Source of the DNA: Floccularia luteovirens
Lineage: Eukaryota > Basidiomycota > Agaricomycetes > Agaricales > Squamanitaceae
Assembly (NCBI GenBank): GCA_009739215.1
Contig: VSJF01000005.1
Span: 1,922,001-1,986,000 of the forward strand
Direction: 5' to 3'
DNA length: 64,000 nt
Shown: positions 1 to 11,071 of the stretch, piece after piece
How the letters are laid out: each line of letters starts with the position of its first letter
Position numbering within the stretch: the stretch's first letter is position 1
Notes under the pieces: generated by a model
Database searches by the model: none
Seen by the model: only the letters and a program-made list of their open reading frames with translations
What the model was told of the DNA's origin: nothing
Translations under genes and position numbers: made by a program

Positions 1-92
1 CACCCTTCTTTATTACAAACAAGCACGAAACCCAGACCACTCTGCATGTCTCTTATATAACTTCCATTCGGCACCCTCGCGAGTGAGGTCAG

Positions 93-439
93 CTTTGCGC
101 ATGGCTCCATATCCAAATATGGGGTATATCCGGGTACCAGCCAATGATCTGGAGAGTGGGGAATGGGGAATGGTAAGCGGTGGTGCTGCATCTTCGGTTG
201 GTGGCAGTCTGGTAGGGGTGGTTGTGGAAAGACCAAATACCCTTGAAAATGCTGGTCATACGAAAAGGGGGAATGAAATGAATAAGAGGAGAGATGGAAT
301 GGTCCTGAGTCAAAGTGTGACTTTCCCTCCAGAATACACTCTCACCCCGGGACCTCCGAGCTTCAATGCCAATCATAGTATCTTCACCATTGGAGAATAC
401 AGTGCTACCCCATTCGAGGGAGACCAGAACACATCATGA
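93..439 (+). CDS. Possible terminal exon of a gene entering from the left edge
   Basis: An open frame runs from a plausible 3' splice site (CAG at 90-92) to TGA at 437-439. It encodes a Gly/Ser/Pro-containing low-complexity tail with no domain I recognise. The AT-rich stretch that follows (440-534) fits facing 3' UTRs, since LCB1 ends at 535 on the other strand. The antisense frame is also open over much of this stretch, so coding on the plus strand is only the better of two readings. No start codon or upstream exon can be placed inside the window. Confidence 0.3.
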
Positions 440-534
440 ACACCGTCCTTCGTTAACATGTCGTTTTTTATGTATTAAGCCAATGTCAATTACTCAAATT
501 TATATATAATATATACCAATCTATTAAACCAAAT

Positions 535-2429
535 TCATCTCCTCTTCCCAAGTATCTTCACAATAGCAGCTTTAACAACGCCAACAGCTTTCTCCGTCTC
601 TTTCTTCGTCAATGCACTTGTCAAAGCCAATCTGATACTCGGTCTAGCTTCTGCCATTTCCTGCCCTTTAACCCTCTTCGCTCTCGTGATGAGCACACCT
701 TGCGATAACGCTTCCTCAACAATATCTTGTAGAACCTTTTCTTCATACTCAGTATCCCATTCTTGGTTCCCCTTCTTATTATTCGTGGCAGCTGCTGCCG
801 AAGATGGGTGGAGGAGGAGTGTGTTGGAGGGGGCAGGAGGTGGGTGTATTGTTCCGCGGAGGGTGATATGGATGATGGGTGAGGCAGGGTGGGAAGGAAT
901 AGTAATGGAATCAACGCGATCTAGAATTGCACGTGCGGCACGGACGTTTTCTTGAAGAGTTGTTAAGATGGAGGGTGTTGAACGAAGTAGGTTTATCCCC
1001 TCTGATGCGCTCACGGCTAGTAGAGCAGGCATTGATGCTGAGAAGACGAAAGAAGGACCGTTGATACGCTGTTTTATTACAAGTTAAATGGCTGGAAATG
1101 AAGTATTGGCCTTTTAGTTACCTGGTGATCAACCACGATCTGAGACCCTGCACAAAAACCACCAGACGAGCATAATCCGATTGCGACAGAACCAAGAAGC
1201 ATATCTACCTTCTCCGCCTGAAAACATAGTGTCAACAATACAGCAGATATCCGTTTTTCAGAGAAAAAGGTACTGACAGGTACATTATACAACTCTGTCA
1301 AACCGCGTCCAGTCCTTCCAACCGTCCCAAATGAATAGCTCTCATCAAGAATAAGTCGGTACTTGTACTTGAACTTCAATTCAATCTATTCCACCAATCA
1401 ACCGATAAATTCCCTCTATTGGAAAAAAAAAGAACTCACAAGTTTCGGTAAATCAACCATATCCCCATCCCTCTCAAAAATCCCTTCCGTAATAATGAAC
1501 CTCCTAGTCAACGGTCCCCTCCTCTTCTTCCTCTCCTTCTCTACACTAACAAGAACCTCTTCCAAACTCTTCAAATCATTATGATCATACCACCGAACAG
1601 TCGACCGAGAAATCTGGATCCCCTTTTGAATAGCAAAATTTACAGAACGGTCTGCTACAATTATATCTCCACGTTTACAAAATGCAGGGATGACAGAGGA
1701 GATGGTGGAGAATCCTTGGGAATAGAGAATGGCCGCTTCTGTACCAAGGAAGTCGGCAATGTCTCTTTCCAGATCCATATGGACGTCTAAATCAAGTCAA
1801 TAACTTCAAAATCTACACATGAAAAACAAAGGCAAGCATAACGAACCTAGTGTACCATAAAACCCAGGCGGCCCACAACTCCCCAACCCATATTTCCTCA
1901 ACGTCTCAATAGCCTTCTCCTTGATATTTTCATTTCCAGCTAAACCCGTAAAATTCAAACTCGCAAGGTTGATAGCTGTCTTTCCCGTACTAACAAGCTT
2001 CGGTTTCGGACCATTCGGACCAGCGATGATTGGGACTGCAGCTAAATCATATTGGTCCGCAGCTGACAGTGGTGCATCGAGTGGTTCGGGAACCCATTCG
2101 TCTACAAGTTCTTCCACTTCCTATTCATTGTTTGGTCAATAAAAATCTCAAACTAACTTTAAACTTAAATATACCTTATCCGTAAACTGTATAAAATTTT
2201 TCCCATTCCTATCTGCACGCGTCCTCGATTGCAACAATGTCCGAATCGCAAATATAATCAGTATAAGTTCGAGAATAGTTCGACCAGGATCATTCTGGTG
2301 GGAACTCTTCACATAACGTTGGATTACTGCAGATCCAGGTAATTTGTTGAACGTCGCCTCGAGGGTGGATAGAGAGTGAGCTAGGAATGTGAGTATAGGA
2401 TCCAAAGCCCCTGTGCTATTGCTCTCCAT
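535..2429 (-). CDS. LCB1: Serine palmitoyltransferase subunit 1 (LCB1), six exons
   Basis: This is the non-catalytic subunit of the ER enzyme that condenses serine with palmitoyl-CoA, the first step of sphingolipid synthesis. Exons read 2429-2175, 2120-1847, 1786-1440, 1385-1278, 1217-1122 and 1068-535, giving about 537 residues, normal for fungal LCB1. The N-terminus carries a hydrophobic segment ([15 protein letters not shown]). The alpha-oxoamine synthase fold follows, with [37 protein letters not shown], a stretch around [18 protein letters not shown], and [14 protein letters not shown]. The PLP-binding lysine of the catalytic subunit LCB2 is not present, as expected for LCB1. The fourth exon starts at a TAG acceptor at 1386, because this restores the conserved [14 protein letters not shown] junction. 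All junctions are GT-AG and keep frame. Confidence is high. Confidence 0.93.
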
Positions 2430-2559
2430 GAATGATAGACCCAGTCTGTTGTGTGGAGGAAGGGGATGGTTTGTTGTAAGAGAGAAGAAAGCTTGCTTAC
2501 CGAGTTCCCAACGACAACATCTGCTATTACGTAATTCCCGCTACCTTTTCCACAGACTG

Positions 2560-3647
2560 TTACTTTATCAGACAGTAGACGTCTTCCTTTCTTTCCGCAG
2601 AAAGAGCAGCTCACTAGGCTGGGCTGTGCAGGGTATTTCAGCCACAACATTCTGTTAGGTGTCCAAATCAATGAAAGAGGCTTTGCAGAAATATCTGCTA
2701 GAGCCGCCACCCTGTATGCCCCACATATCTGCCTTTCCATCTAGACCTTTTTTGTAGGTTGGTTATTTTTTTATGATCAGCATTATAACAGGGTTCTTAA
2801 ATTATAAGACTCTCAAGGGCATCACTATTAAGATTACAAGCAATTGATTCGGCTCTGCTGCAGCCAACGTGGAAGTAGCACCAGAAAACCTATAGGGCGC
2901 CTTGCGCTCTCGACAAGCCGTGGAAATCGGTACAAGGACGGTAACCATAATCCTCCACATACCTTTGATGGTATGCTCATGTGCATGAGTAGGATTTCAT
3001 TTTTCCTGGGGCCTAAAAAGCAAGTTCCCCCGTGATTGATGAGTAGCGATGAAACGTTCAAGTGGTGCTCATCTCCTGGCTATGTAGTCCACGCAGCCAG
3101 GAGGTGGTGTTTATTATTAACCACCGAGTTATAAGCTTCATTCAACATACTAGTGAGTGATCAGAACTTCGCAAACGTTGACTGCGTCCCAGAACTAATA
3201 TTTATCCCTGTAGCCGATTCAAGGCCTGACTACCGTAGTCTATAACGTTCCTTTATAAGTTTATTTACCGCATGAATTGCAATAAAGGTTGTTCTACCTT
3301 GGAGAATTAAGTTAGGCGCGCATTATAATTTTTTTTTCATCCTTGTATTGAACGTTGGGGCTTCGCCGTGCATTATATTTATAGGCGAAATTACACTGGC
3401 GCATGAAGCCACGCACTCAGGATGTCCCCCCTTTTTCTAGGGTTGTGATTCACAACGCATGATAAAGATTTCGGAGCTAGAGTATCTGTATCTCGAAGGA
3501 TGGAGATGTGTGTTCACTGCATTTGTTTTATGAATCTGCAGATTCTCCACCGCGCATGGCGGGAGAAAAAACTTGACATGAATACCGTCCAGCAGGTCGT
3601 TGTACAGCAGCTTAGTGAAATGACATCAAAGTTTGATACTTCACAAA
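2560..3647 (+). repeat. Repeat arm A, inverted copy of 38443-39560
   Basis: Long blocks of this stretch reappear reverse-complemented at 38443-39560. Matching blocks include the one around 2600-2690 (containing CTGGGCTGTGCAGG and GAAAGAGGCTTTGC), 2855-2935 (CTGCTGCAGCCAACGTGGAA, AGGGCGCCTTGCGCT), 3045-3075 (GCGATGAAACGTTCAAGT), 3150-3190 and 3410-3640. The copies differ by many substitutions and indels, so the duplication is not recent. No terminal repeats, target-site duplication or transposase was seen. A short frame at 2600-2690 corresponds to the longer frame in the other copy. The left end lies only about 130 bases upstream of the LCB1 start, so it may contain part of the LCB1 promoter. 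Confidence 0.75.
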
Positions 3648-4480
3648 TCACTGGCGGACTAGATCCGCACCGAACGCCCCAAAGCCCCCGGAGAAGTACA
3701 GGGGTAACACAACTTTTCAACAACTAACGCCCTCGCCCAATATGGGACATATATCATCATAGAATCCACAACTGCACGCATCTCAACAGCTCACGTCAGT
3801 AACTCACTATCTCCTTCTTATTGTCCTCTAAATTAAACTGAGTACGGTAATTACACAGCACGTATGGCCTGTCACACTGGCCCACAACGCCGGTTTCGTA
3901 CCGAAAAATGTATAGAATAAACCAACATGTTATATACACGTGCCATACAAAATTTATCAGTTATACTAATCAATACATAGAAAGAAAGAAAAACAGGCAT
4001 CTTGCGAGGACTCTTAGACAAGACGTGAGGTGGCGGTGTCGTGCGGACATAGCTTTCTGCCACGGAGTAACAACTTTAAAGTTTAAATTCATGTGTTTGG
4101 AATAAGGAAGAGTGACCACTTGGCGTGACCATTGTTTCTCCATCTCTTTAAAGATTGTATATACTTGCATACACCCATTCCCTGGTGGAATCTCTGCGCA
4201 ATATCATGGAATTATACGGCTACTATGCATATGGCTTATCTACAAGTTACATCACAAAAGTAAGGTGGTCAAATTGAGCGGATCTCCAGCTACTGAGAAT
4301 TTTCCAACAATAGGTAAGCTATCTGCATAGTATATCCAATTGTTCGATAGATAAGACAGAGTGACGAACCCCATTTTTCTAACCAATTATACTTGACACG
4401 TGTTGGGAAATCAATAATGAATCTTCTATCCGTACACTTTTAATTTTGAAGTTCGAAGCTAACGTCACTATCATTCATGG
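3648..4480. other. Gene-free stretch between repeat arm A and the first GTPase promoter
   Basis: Six frames give only short ORFs without recognisable motifs or consistent splice sites. The base composition is unremarkable. I see no RNA gene, tandem repeat or mobile-element end here. Confidence 0.5.
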
Positions 4481-4489
4481 TCCGAGAGT

Positions 4490-4789
4490 CTCTTGATACA
4501 AGACAACGCGGTGAACATGCATTGGCGGGGTTTTAACAACGGAAACATATTGTATTTAAGCACAGAGGGTCACTGGATCTACGAAGATATCAATCCACTG
4601 AGATTATTCATTCCACAATCAGTGTAGGTTGTCTGTACAACATCTTCCCGCAATGCGCACTAACTATATGCTAGTCCATACCATAGAATTATTCAGTGTA
4701 TACGTATACTTAGCCCCCATATACCGAGGTATTCCGTCTATTTTTCCAAACTGAACGACGTTAACGTTACTCTTACAGACACCGACCAA
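4490..4789 (+). promoter_or_regulatory. Conserved promoter module of the P-loop GTPase family
   Basis: A block beginning near CAACGCGGTGAACATGCATT (about 4506-4525) and ending at the start codon is shared with the upstream regions of the minus-strand copies at 43.4-43.7 kb, 45.35-45.65 kb and 49.05-49.33 kb. It contains a TATA-like TATTTAAG at 4553-4560; the 43.6-kb copy has TATATAAG at 43629-43636. Further shared pieces are CTTCCCGC..TGC, AGTCCATACCATAGAA and AACGACGTTAA. Conservation of non-coding sequence over about 300 bases shows that the duplicated unit includes the promoter. Confidence 0.65.
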
Positions 4790-5631
4790 ATGTCTAGGAA
4801 CAATTTTAGTACAGGTGAAGAAGGCGATTTGAACATCCTGTAAGTAAAATTCGAGGGATAGTTCTAGTTAATCAACTCATATTTAACAGAGTATTGGGTC
4901 CGTCTGGCTCAGGAAAGAGTCATGTGCGTATCTCTACCGCCTGGTCTCAGTTCTGCTTCCTCATGTTATTCAACCCCAGTTTATCAAGAGTATAACTGGA
5001 CAGGATGTTAAGGTTAGCAATTCAACCGATCTCGGGCTATGCACAGAGCGTGTGCAGGCTTATCGCTGTCGCCACCCGGATAACACCCGTGATGTTGTAC
5101 TATTCGATACGCCCGGATATAATGAGAGGGACATTTTTTCGGAAGTCCAGAAATATGCAAAGAAGTATTACTTTTCTGCTCAATTTTTTTGACTTTGATT
5201 CATTCACACGTGCCAAATTGGTGCTTGATAGCAGGGAGGAGATCAAGTTCTCAGGAATATTACAATTTTATCGCATATCAAACGCGGTGACCGAAAGCGT
5301 CCGACATTCCTTCCAAAAATTCGAGTATAGTTGTGAGACTGGAGTCTTTCCGAAAACCGTACTCGCGACAACCATGTCGGACGAAGAAGACTCGGAAGAA
5401 GATATCTCGGAAAAAGATGAAAAACTCAAGAACAATTTTTGGCAGTGGTCGCTCAAAAACTGTGCCAAAATTTGTCGAGCACCTTGGGAAGTAATCAAAC
5501 ATTTTACGTCCGACAAGAACAATGGAAGTGTTGTGATGAACGTTAAACAGCGTAAAGTCATGTTTGAGCCTCTAAAGGGGGTTCAAGACGAATCATCTGA
5601 TGTTTGCTGCAGCTGGTGGAGGTGGTGGTAA
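4790..5631 (+). CDS. P-loop GTPase-like protein (AIG1/IAN-like fungal family), copy 1
   Basis: Four exons (4790-4839, 4890-4923, 4980-5164, 5232-5631) join in frame to about 222 residues. Exon 2 encodes the Walker A/G1 motif VLGPSGSGKSH, and exon 3 the G3 motif VVLFDTPGY. The last exon has FSGILQFYRIS and TVLATTMSDEED, where other members read ATTMWDE, followed by an acidic stretch and a cysteine-rich tail. The layout fits the lineage-expanded basidiomycete P-loop proteins related to AIG1/IAN GTPases, which hydrolyse or bind GTP; the cellular role is unknown. No signal peptide or membrane segment is visible. It is the only family member on the plus strand here, and it appears intact. Confidence 0.82.
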
Positions 5632-6309
5632 CCTAGGTATTTTACTGTATATGACTACTATGTAATGCAGTAGCTTATGTTGGTCACAAAGTATTTTCAA
5701 CTTCTCTCACAGCGCTTTCGGGAAACCTCATAGAGGGTGCGGAGGGTAAACCCCTGTGAGTTCGGTAGGGACGAGTGTGATGGAAAGTGGGATAACGTGT
5801 TATTACGCACATAGAAATATGGAAGAAAGTTCAGATGTTCAGAGTCAAAGTAGATGGTATTGGGTGTGAAAAAAAAATTTTGGAAGAAATACAAAACGGC
5901 GTGTGTTTACGGACTGTTGAAGTTGAAAGAAAAAAGTACTAAAGGAATCTACAAACAGGCGAGACATTGGACAAAGGAAACATGGCGTGAAAGGCATAAT
6001 GCGCGGCGTGCGTGCGCGTACGCGCGTACAATCTAATCTAATCGGAAACGGAATCCAAGGGTTGCCCGAAGGCTAACTCCACAAGAATAATTTATGTAAC
6101 GACGCAAAAACACATCTTGTGATTTTAATTATTAGCTATCGGTCTGATGTCAATAGTGCTTCTGCATGAGGGGACATAAGTGAAAATCGAGTCAATGTCA
6201 ATTGTACTACTAAGCAGTATAGAACGAAATAGGTTGGTATAACAAAAGGCAACGTAGCACTAAGCACTAGCATTAATATCCTACAACTCAGTATATCATC
6301 GATAAATCG
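5632..6309. other. Intergenic stretch between convergent genes
   Basis: Only short ORFs without motifs occur. The stretch holds the 3' flanks of GTPase copy 1 and of the coiled-coil gene. A short alternating GCGCGG/GTGCGCGTACGCGCG run lies near 6000-6030. Nothing else is visible. Confidence 0.45.
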
Positions 6310-8992
6310 TCAAGCCTTATCCCCCTTTTCTTTATCAAAGAAAGCCACCAATTGTCCTATCGGTACTTTCCCAACAGGTTTTGGCATGGCAAGTTTCGTA
6401 CTCTCTCGTGACTCCTGTCTCCGCAACGCGAGCGGATCTACAAATTTGCCAGATCCTAACAATCCAGCAGAAAGAGGGACAGGTCCCGCAGCTTCAACAT
6501 CATCCCTACCTCCCGCCAACCGCTCCGTAGATCGTGAACGCATCTTCAAACTAAGCGGAGTACCTGAATTCTGCACCTGCCCACGTCCTTGTTGCGCCGC
6601 CGTCGACATATTCTGAATACTCGAAAGCCCATACGCCGACTGTGCCTTCAGCCTCCTATTCGCGGACGAATTCAGGGAACCCTGTTCTTGCTGCTGCTTC
6701 ACCTTTTCATCCACCCTTACGCCATTACTTGAATTAGAAGGCTGGAGAATACCTTTCCCAATCCTGGAAGCGCTCTTTCCTATCGTCTCATCTTGGAACC
6801 CTTTCTCATCTTGATCGTTGTCAGGAGCAGATCCGTTCTCCAACCCAGTCGTTGACGCTGGAGGGGACGAAGTAAAGAGCGCAGTGCTAATCGACGAATG
6901 CGCTTTATGGAACGAAACAGGAGTTCCAACTCGATTTGACTGTTCTTGACTCATACTCATGTTCATGTTAGGTTCAGTTGGTGTTGGAGGTGACGTAATG
7001 GGAGCACCCAGTGCGACAGTATACCTCTTTCTCGGAGTTGGGCTCGTACTCGTTTGACGAAGTTGTGCCAAACTTTTCGGGGGAGGCAATCCTTGCGGGG
7101 GACTTGCAGCACGACGCGGATTCGATGTAGCATTCGCATTAGCAGAGTTACCAGCAGCAGCAGCTGCAACACCTGGTGGAGACATCGGTCGTCCGCCAAT
7201 CCCAGAAGAAATAGACGAAGTTGAAGAAAACGAAGCAGAGGAATAAGAAGTCGAAGCAGAAGATGAGATACCTAGGCCAGCATTCGAGTTTGTATATGGG
7301 AGTCCGGAAATCAATATTGGTTGACTGCGAGTTGCAGAGGTGAGAGAACCAGGCGGAGAATTCGTAGGAGAGAATGCGTCTGGCGGTGAAGCATAATCAC
7401 CAGTTGGGTAGGGTAGACGTGTTCCAGTAGGAGTTCTAGAAACCGCGGCCATCGGTGGACTGGTCGATTCACGAGCCGTTGATGATAGTCGAGGCTGGAG
7501 AGGTGTACTAAACACAGAAGATGGAGGAGAGGATGATCCCTGCATAGATATGGCTGAAATGGTTTGAGGCGTAACAGACACAGTCGAACTTTTGGGCCCA
7601 GCAGAAAGGTTAGACGAAGACGTAGCAATTCTCGCCATCTCACGCCCAAGTTCTCCTACCCTCCCTTGCAATTCTGTCATTTCTTCCTTCATCTCCTTGA
7701 TCTCCGACTGTACATCCGATGAACTACCCGAGTTTTGTTTCTGCGGCTCTCTAAGCGACTGGCGCTCCTTCTCTTCCTCCTTCTCCTTCTCTTTATCAAC
7801 CAACCACCGCTCCACATCACTCATTCGTTCCTCAAGCGCGCGAACATGACCAACAGTCCACTTTTCCAATTTTTCGAAACGTTTTGCGATCGTCAGAAGG
7901 GTCCCAGGGATATCAAGCGTGCCCTGCGCATTAAATTGGGCGTACAAGGGAGGCGTTTCACGTGAGGGCGAGGAGGACATAGCATCAATAGAACGCATCG
8001 GTGAAGGTGTCAAATTCGGTGCCATGTTGGATGCAGCTGGTCGTGCCGGAGTTGGAGATGAAGGCGAGGCAGGTGCTGGGCGTCTTTGTGGGGGTGCCGA
8101 AGGTGGGATGTTCAAATTCAGCATTGCAGGGTCGTTGTACTTTCCTTGAGGATTGGCGGGCCACTCTTTCTCCTTTTCTTTACCTTTGCCCTTTGCCTGT
8201 TTCTTCTCCTCCTTCTCTCGCGCTTTCGTGTCTTGAATGATTTGCTGGGCAGGTGTGAGGGACTCTTTCGTAGGGGTCAACCTATTCTTCGCCGCCGCCC
8301 ACCAACTAGTGGATTCCTTTTGTGAGTTTGATGGAGATGGGGGGTCAGGCATGGTTTGGGATCTCGATGGTGGAGGGGGTAACGACCTAGTGGACTCCAT
8401 CATAGCCAGAACACGTTCTTCAACAAGTTTCCTTTCTTGTGCCTCCCGTGTTAATATTGCTTCCGCCTCTCTACGACTTTTATCCCTCTCTCTTTCCGCT
8501 TCAGCTTCGAGTTCTGCATCGGTTGGCATTGCATTTGGTGACCGAGGCGTCATGTTGCCAACGAAAGATCCTACGCGTTGAGCAAAACTTGCAGCGAGTT
8601 GAGATACAGATGACGACGGCGAGGGAGAACGCTCATGCCAACGATCGTTATCTTCATCGTCAGAACCTGCCTCAGAATCTTTGGTTGGATCTATACCGGT
8701 AGATGTATCCGGAATAAAACCATTCCGAAGAGGCGAAGGCGGCCTTAAAGAATGCTGCTGCTGGATGGCACCATCTGGCTATATGAATCACATAACAAAC
8801 AAATTAGGTTCAGAGGAGGTTATATGATATGGACATAGACTTTGTACATACCAAGTTAAGTGAAGATTGAGATAAAGCTGGAGAAGTCATCCTACGTTGT
8901 TGTTTATTCATTTGAGTCGATACAGATGTTGGCGCTTGAAGATTGTTGGAAGAAATGGACTGAGTTGGACGGTGCGTAGAGGGCTGAGCCAT
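6310..8992 (-). CDS. Large low-complexity coiled-coil protein of unknown function
   Basis: Two exons (8992-8852 and 8778-6310) with a GT-AG intron give about 869 residues. The N-terminal half is rich in Ser, Pro and Gln. Then come a charged helical stretch (AELEAEAERERDKSRREAEA), a Lys/Glu-rich block and a short conserved-looking segment GTLLTIAKRFEKLEKWTVGH. A coiled coil follows (EERMSDVERWL, then EMKEEMTELQGRVGELGREM). The C-terminal half is long, disordered and Ser/Pro-rich, ending in VGQLVAFFD-type sequence. No enzyme motif, signal peptide or membrane helix is seen. I do not recognise the family. The initiator ATG at 8992 heads the only exon that splices in frame onto the long ORF. Confidence 0.8.
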
Positions 8993-9258
8993 TGTTCGCG
9001 GCTACAAAGCCAGCCCACATATGTCGACGGGCGACGGTACTTTGTAGATACGTTCGACCGCAAAAGACTTTGGAAATCAACCAATTAGCATGTCATCACG
9101 GGATCAGATCTACATTGAAACTCCGTTTAAAAACATTCATCATATCCTTTCTCAACAATTTTGTCAGTAGTTAAGTTAGTAGACTCATTCAAGCGACGAA
9201 TGCGGTTCTAGATTACCGACTCGGGTAGGTATTGAAAATGATGGGATGGAATGTAACC

Positions 9259-9520
9259 CAATGCGGCGGTATACCTCTTTCTTAGCGTCAGACTTATGCT
9301 TGTTTGAAGAAGCTGAGATGTAACAGGAGCAGTCGAACTCTTAGGTCCAACATGTGAAAGGTTAGAGGAGGCCATTGCTTATTCTTGCCATGTCGCGTCC
9401 AAGTTCTCCTACCCTCCCTTGCAACCCTGTCATTTCTTCTTTCATCTCCGTGATCTCTGACTGCACAGTCGAGTTTTGCTTCTGCGTCTCCCTAAGCAAC
9501 TCTTGCTGCATCGGGTAGCA
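9259..9520 (-). pseudogene. Partial, internally deleted copy of the coiled-coil gene
   Basis: This stretch matches two separate parts of the neighbouring gene, about 7010-7060 and 7565-7760, joined together. The shared sequence includes TATACCTCTTTCT and the coiled-coil segment CAAGTTCTCCTACCCTCCC. Substitutions and small indels destroy the frame. It lies just upstream of the parent gene, in the same orientation, and has no start codon or full domain. It therefore looks like a local duplication that suffered an internal deletion, or a recombinant fragment. Confidence 0.75.
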
Positions 9521-9624
9521 TTGCTCTAACTTTAGAATTAGATGATCATGGGGAGATCAGATATTGAATTTATACTCCTCTTCAATACTTAATCTAATCT
9601 AATCTACTTCTCTTTGGGTATCAT

Positions 9625-10627
9625 TTATTTTCCGCCCTTCTTCTTTGATTTCTCCTTTTCTTCCTTTTCTTTCTTTGCCTTTTCTTTTATCGCTTCCTTG
9701 ATAGCAATTTCATGAGCCTTTTCGTTCAGACCAAGGCGGTTTCTCGAGATCTAATAACAGAAATATTAATCTTTCTATAATGGGCACTTGAAGTAACGTA
9801 GAGTATACCTCAATAGCATAAAACTGGAAGTAGAGCAACGTTTTTTAATGTGATAAACAATAACACCGATCTAGACATACCTGTATCCGTGTAACTGAAG
9901 AGCCTCGCATCAGTCTCAAACTCGACAATATCATTATACTCTAGAACGCACCAAAGATAGTATTCTTCTCTCCATATTCATCCTCTGCGTTTGTACGTAT
10001 AAGAGAACCAAAGTTGTAATCTTTCACCTTGTCTTTATATCTAATCTCTCACTCCAGGTCACTTCCAATAAATAAATTAGTTTAAATGAAACGTACGATT
10101 CAATGAATTCACGCCATCTTTCCTTCCCTTCTTTACTTTTCATCCAGTCCTCATCCAACTTTATGAGTTTCTGGTAAGAGGCTTCTGCAAACTCTGGGAA
10201 GGCTTTCATTGTATGCTCATATATCTCATCATCCAATCTAACGAGGGAGTATCATTTACATATATCAGGGTCAAAGCAACGTCATATGTGAGCCAATATA
10301 CGTACTTTGTTAATTTGAGTTCTGTTGGATTCACTTTCTCAAGAAGATTCCAGTATGTCTGGAATGTCACAAGTCAGCCCGATTTGTAGCAGAACATGAA
10401 TATGTACATACCTGGGCATGTTCAACTGCTTTTACGGCAAACCTGAATCACAAGAAATCTCCAGATGAGCCATAGATGTATATATACACTTGAGAAAACG
10501 CGAAAGAGCGTACTGTTTTTCAATCTACGAAGAAAATAACTTCCAGAATCAGGCCATCGCATCGAGTATGTACAATCCTACGCACCTCAAGTAGATTTTG
10601 AGCGGTATTTGGATCAAAGGTAGTCAT
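9625..10627 (-). CDS. PBDC1/YPL225W-like protein, many small exons
   Basis: Spliced exons give a protein of roughly 150 residues matching the PBDC1 (polysaccharide biosynthesis domain containing 1, yeast Ypl225w) family. The order is MTTFDPNTAQNLLE, IEKQ, FAVKAVEHAQ, TYWNLLEKVNPTELKLTK and LDDEIYEHTMKAFPEF, then KERWREFIES, DYNFGSLIRTNAEDEYGEKN, RIQFYAIEISRNRLGLN and a Lys/Glu tail ending KSKKKGGK. Some exons are tiny: 10524-10514 (11 bases) and one of 14 bases near 9905. These are needed to give the family's conserved FxxRIQFxAIEIxRNR block. Yeast Ypl225w has been linked to chaperoning of nascent eEF1A; that role is inferred here from family membership. The coding exons look intact. Confidence 0.85.
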
Positions 10628-11071
10628 TTTTTCACAGATTGTTTATGCTGAAGAGACGGAAAGCTTGGTGTGAAAAACCAATTTGATGATGTGGCAGGGA
10701 AGAAAGGATTGTCTGTATGCTCGGGCTCTCGGAGACCTGTTCTAAGCGGGGCACGCTGTTTCCGCTTTGTAGCTCGGCGGGTTGAGACAGGAAATCATGC
10801 GTTGGCAAAATGTTACGAGCCAGCATTGCGATCACATGGTGCACCTCGATAACAGCTGCTCAGGAGTGCAAGAAATATATATGATCAACACTTGGCAACG
10901 ACGATGCGGAAAACGTTTTGGAATAGACATAGTAGAAGCGACGTAAAACAAAACGTTGCTGTTAACGCAAAAGTATATATGCGATATATTCAGGGGTATT
11001 ATCATGGATTGTCAAAACGTCATATGATAAGGAATTAAAGATATGATAATGAATAACCGTTATATGGAAAT
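10628..11071. other. Intergenic, PBDC1 upstream region
   Basis: The stretch holds the promoter side of PBDC1 and the 3' flank of the SANT-domain gene. Short overlapping ORFs on both strands carry no recognisable motif. Confidence 0.4.

Noticed and set aside
83..439. A complete 118-residue gene
   Set aside because: Its first codon would be GTG, and a CAG acceptor lies within the first codons; it is better read as a terminal exon, if coding at all.
2381..2740. Minus-strand ORF of 119 codons spanning the LCB1 start and repeat arm A
   Set aside because: It overlaps LCB1 exon 1 in another frame, and the homologous frame in arm B is the one on the opposite strand relative to it.
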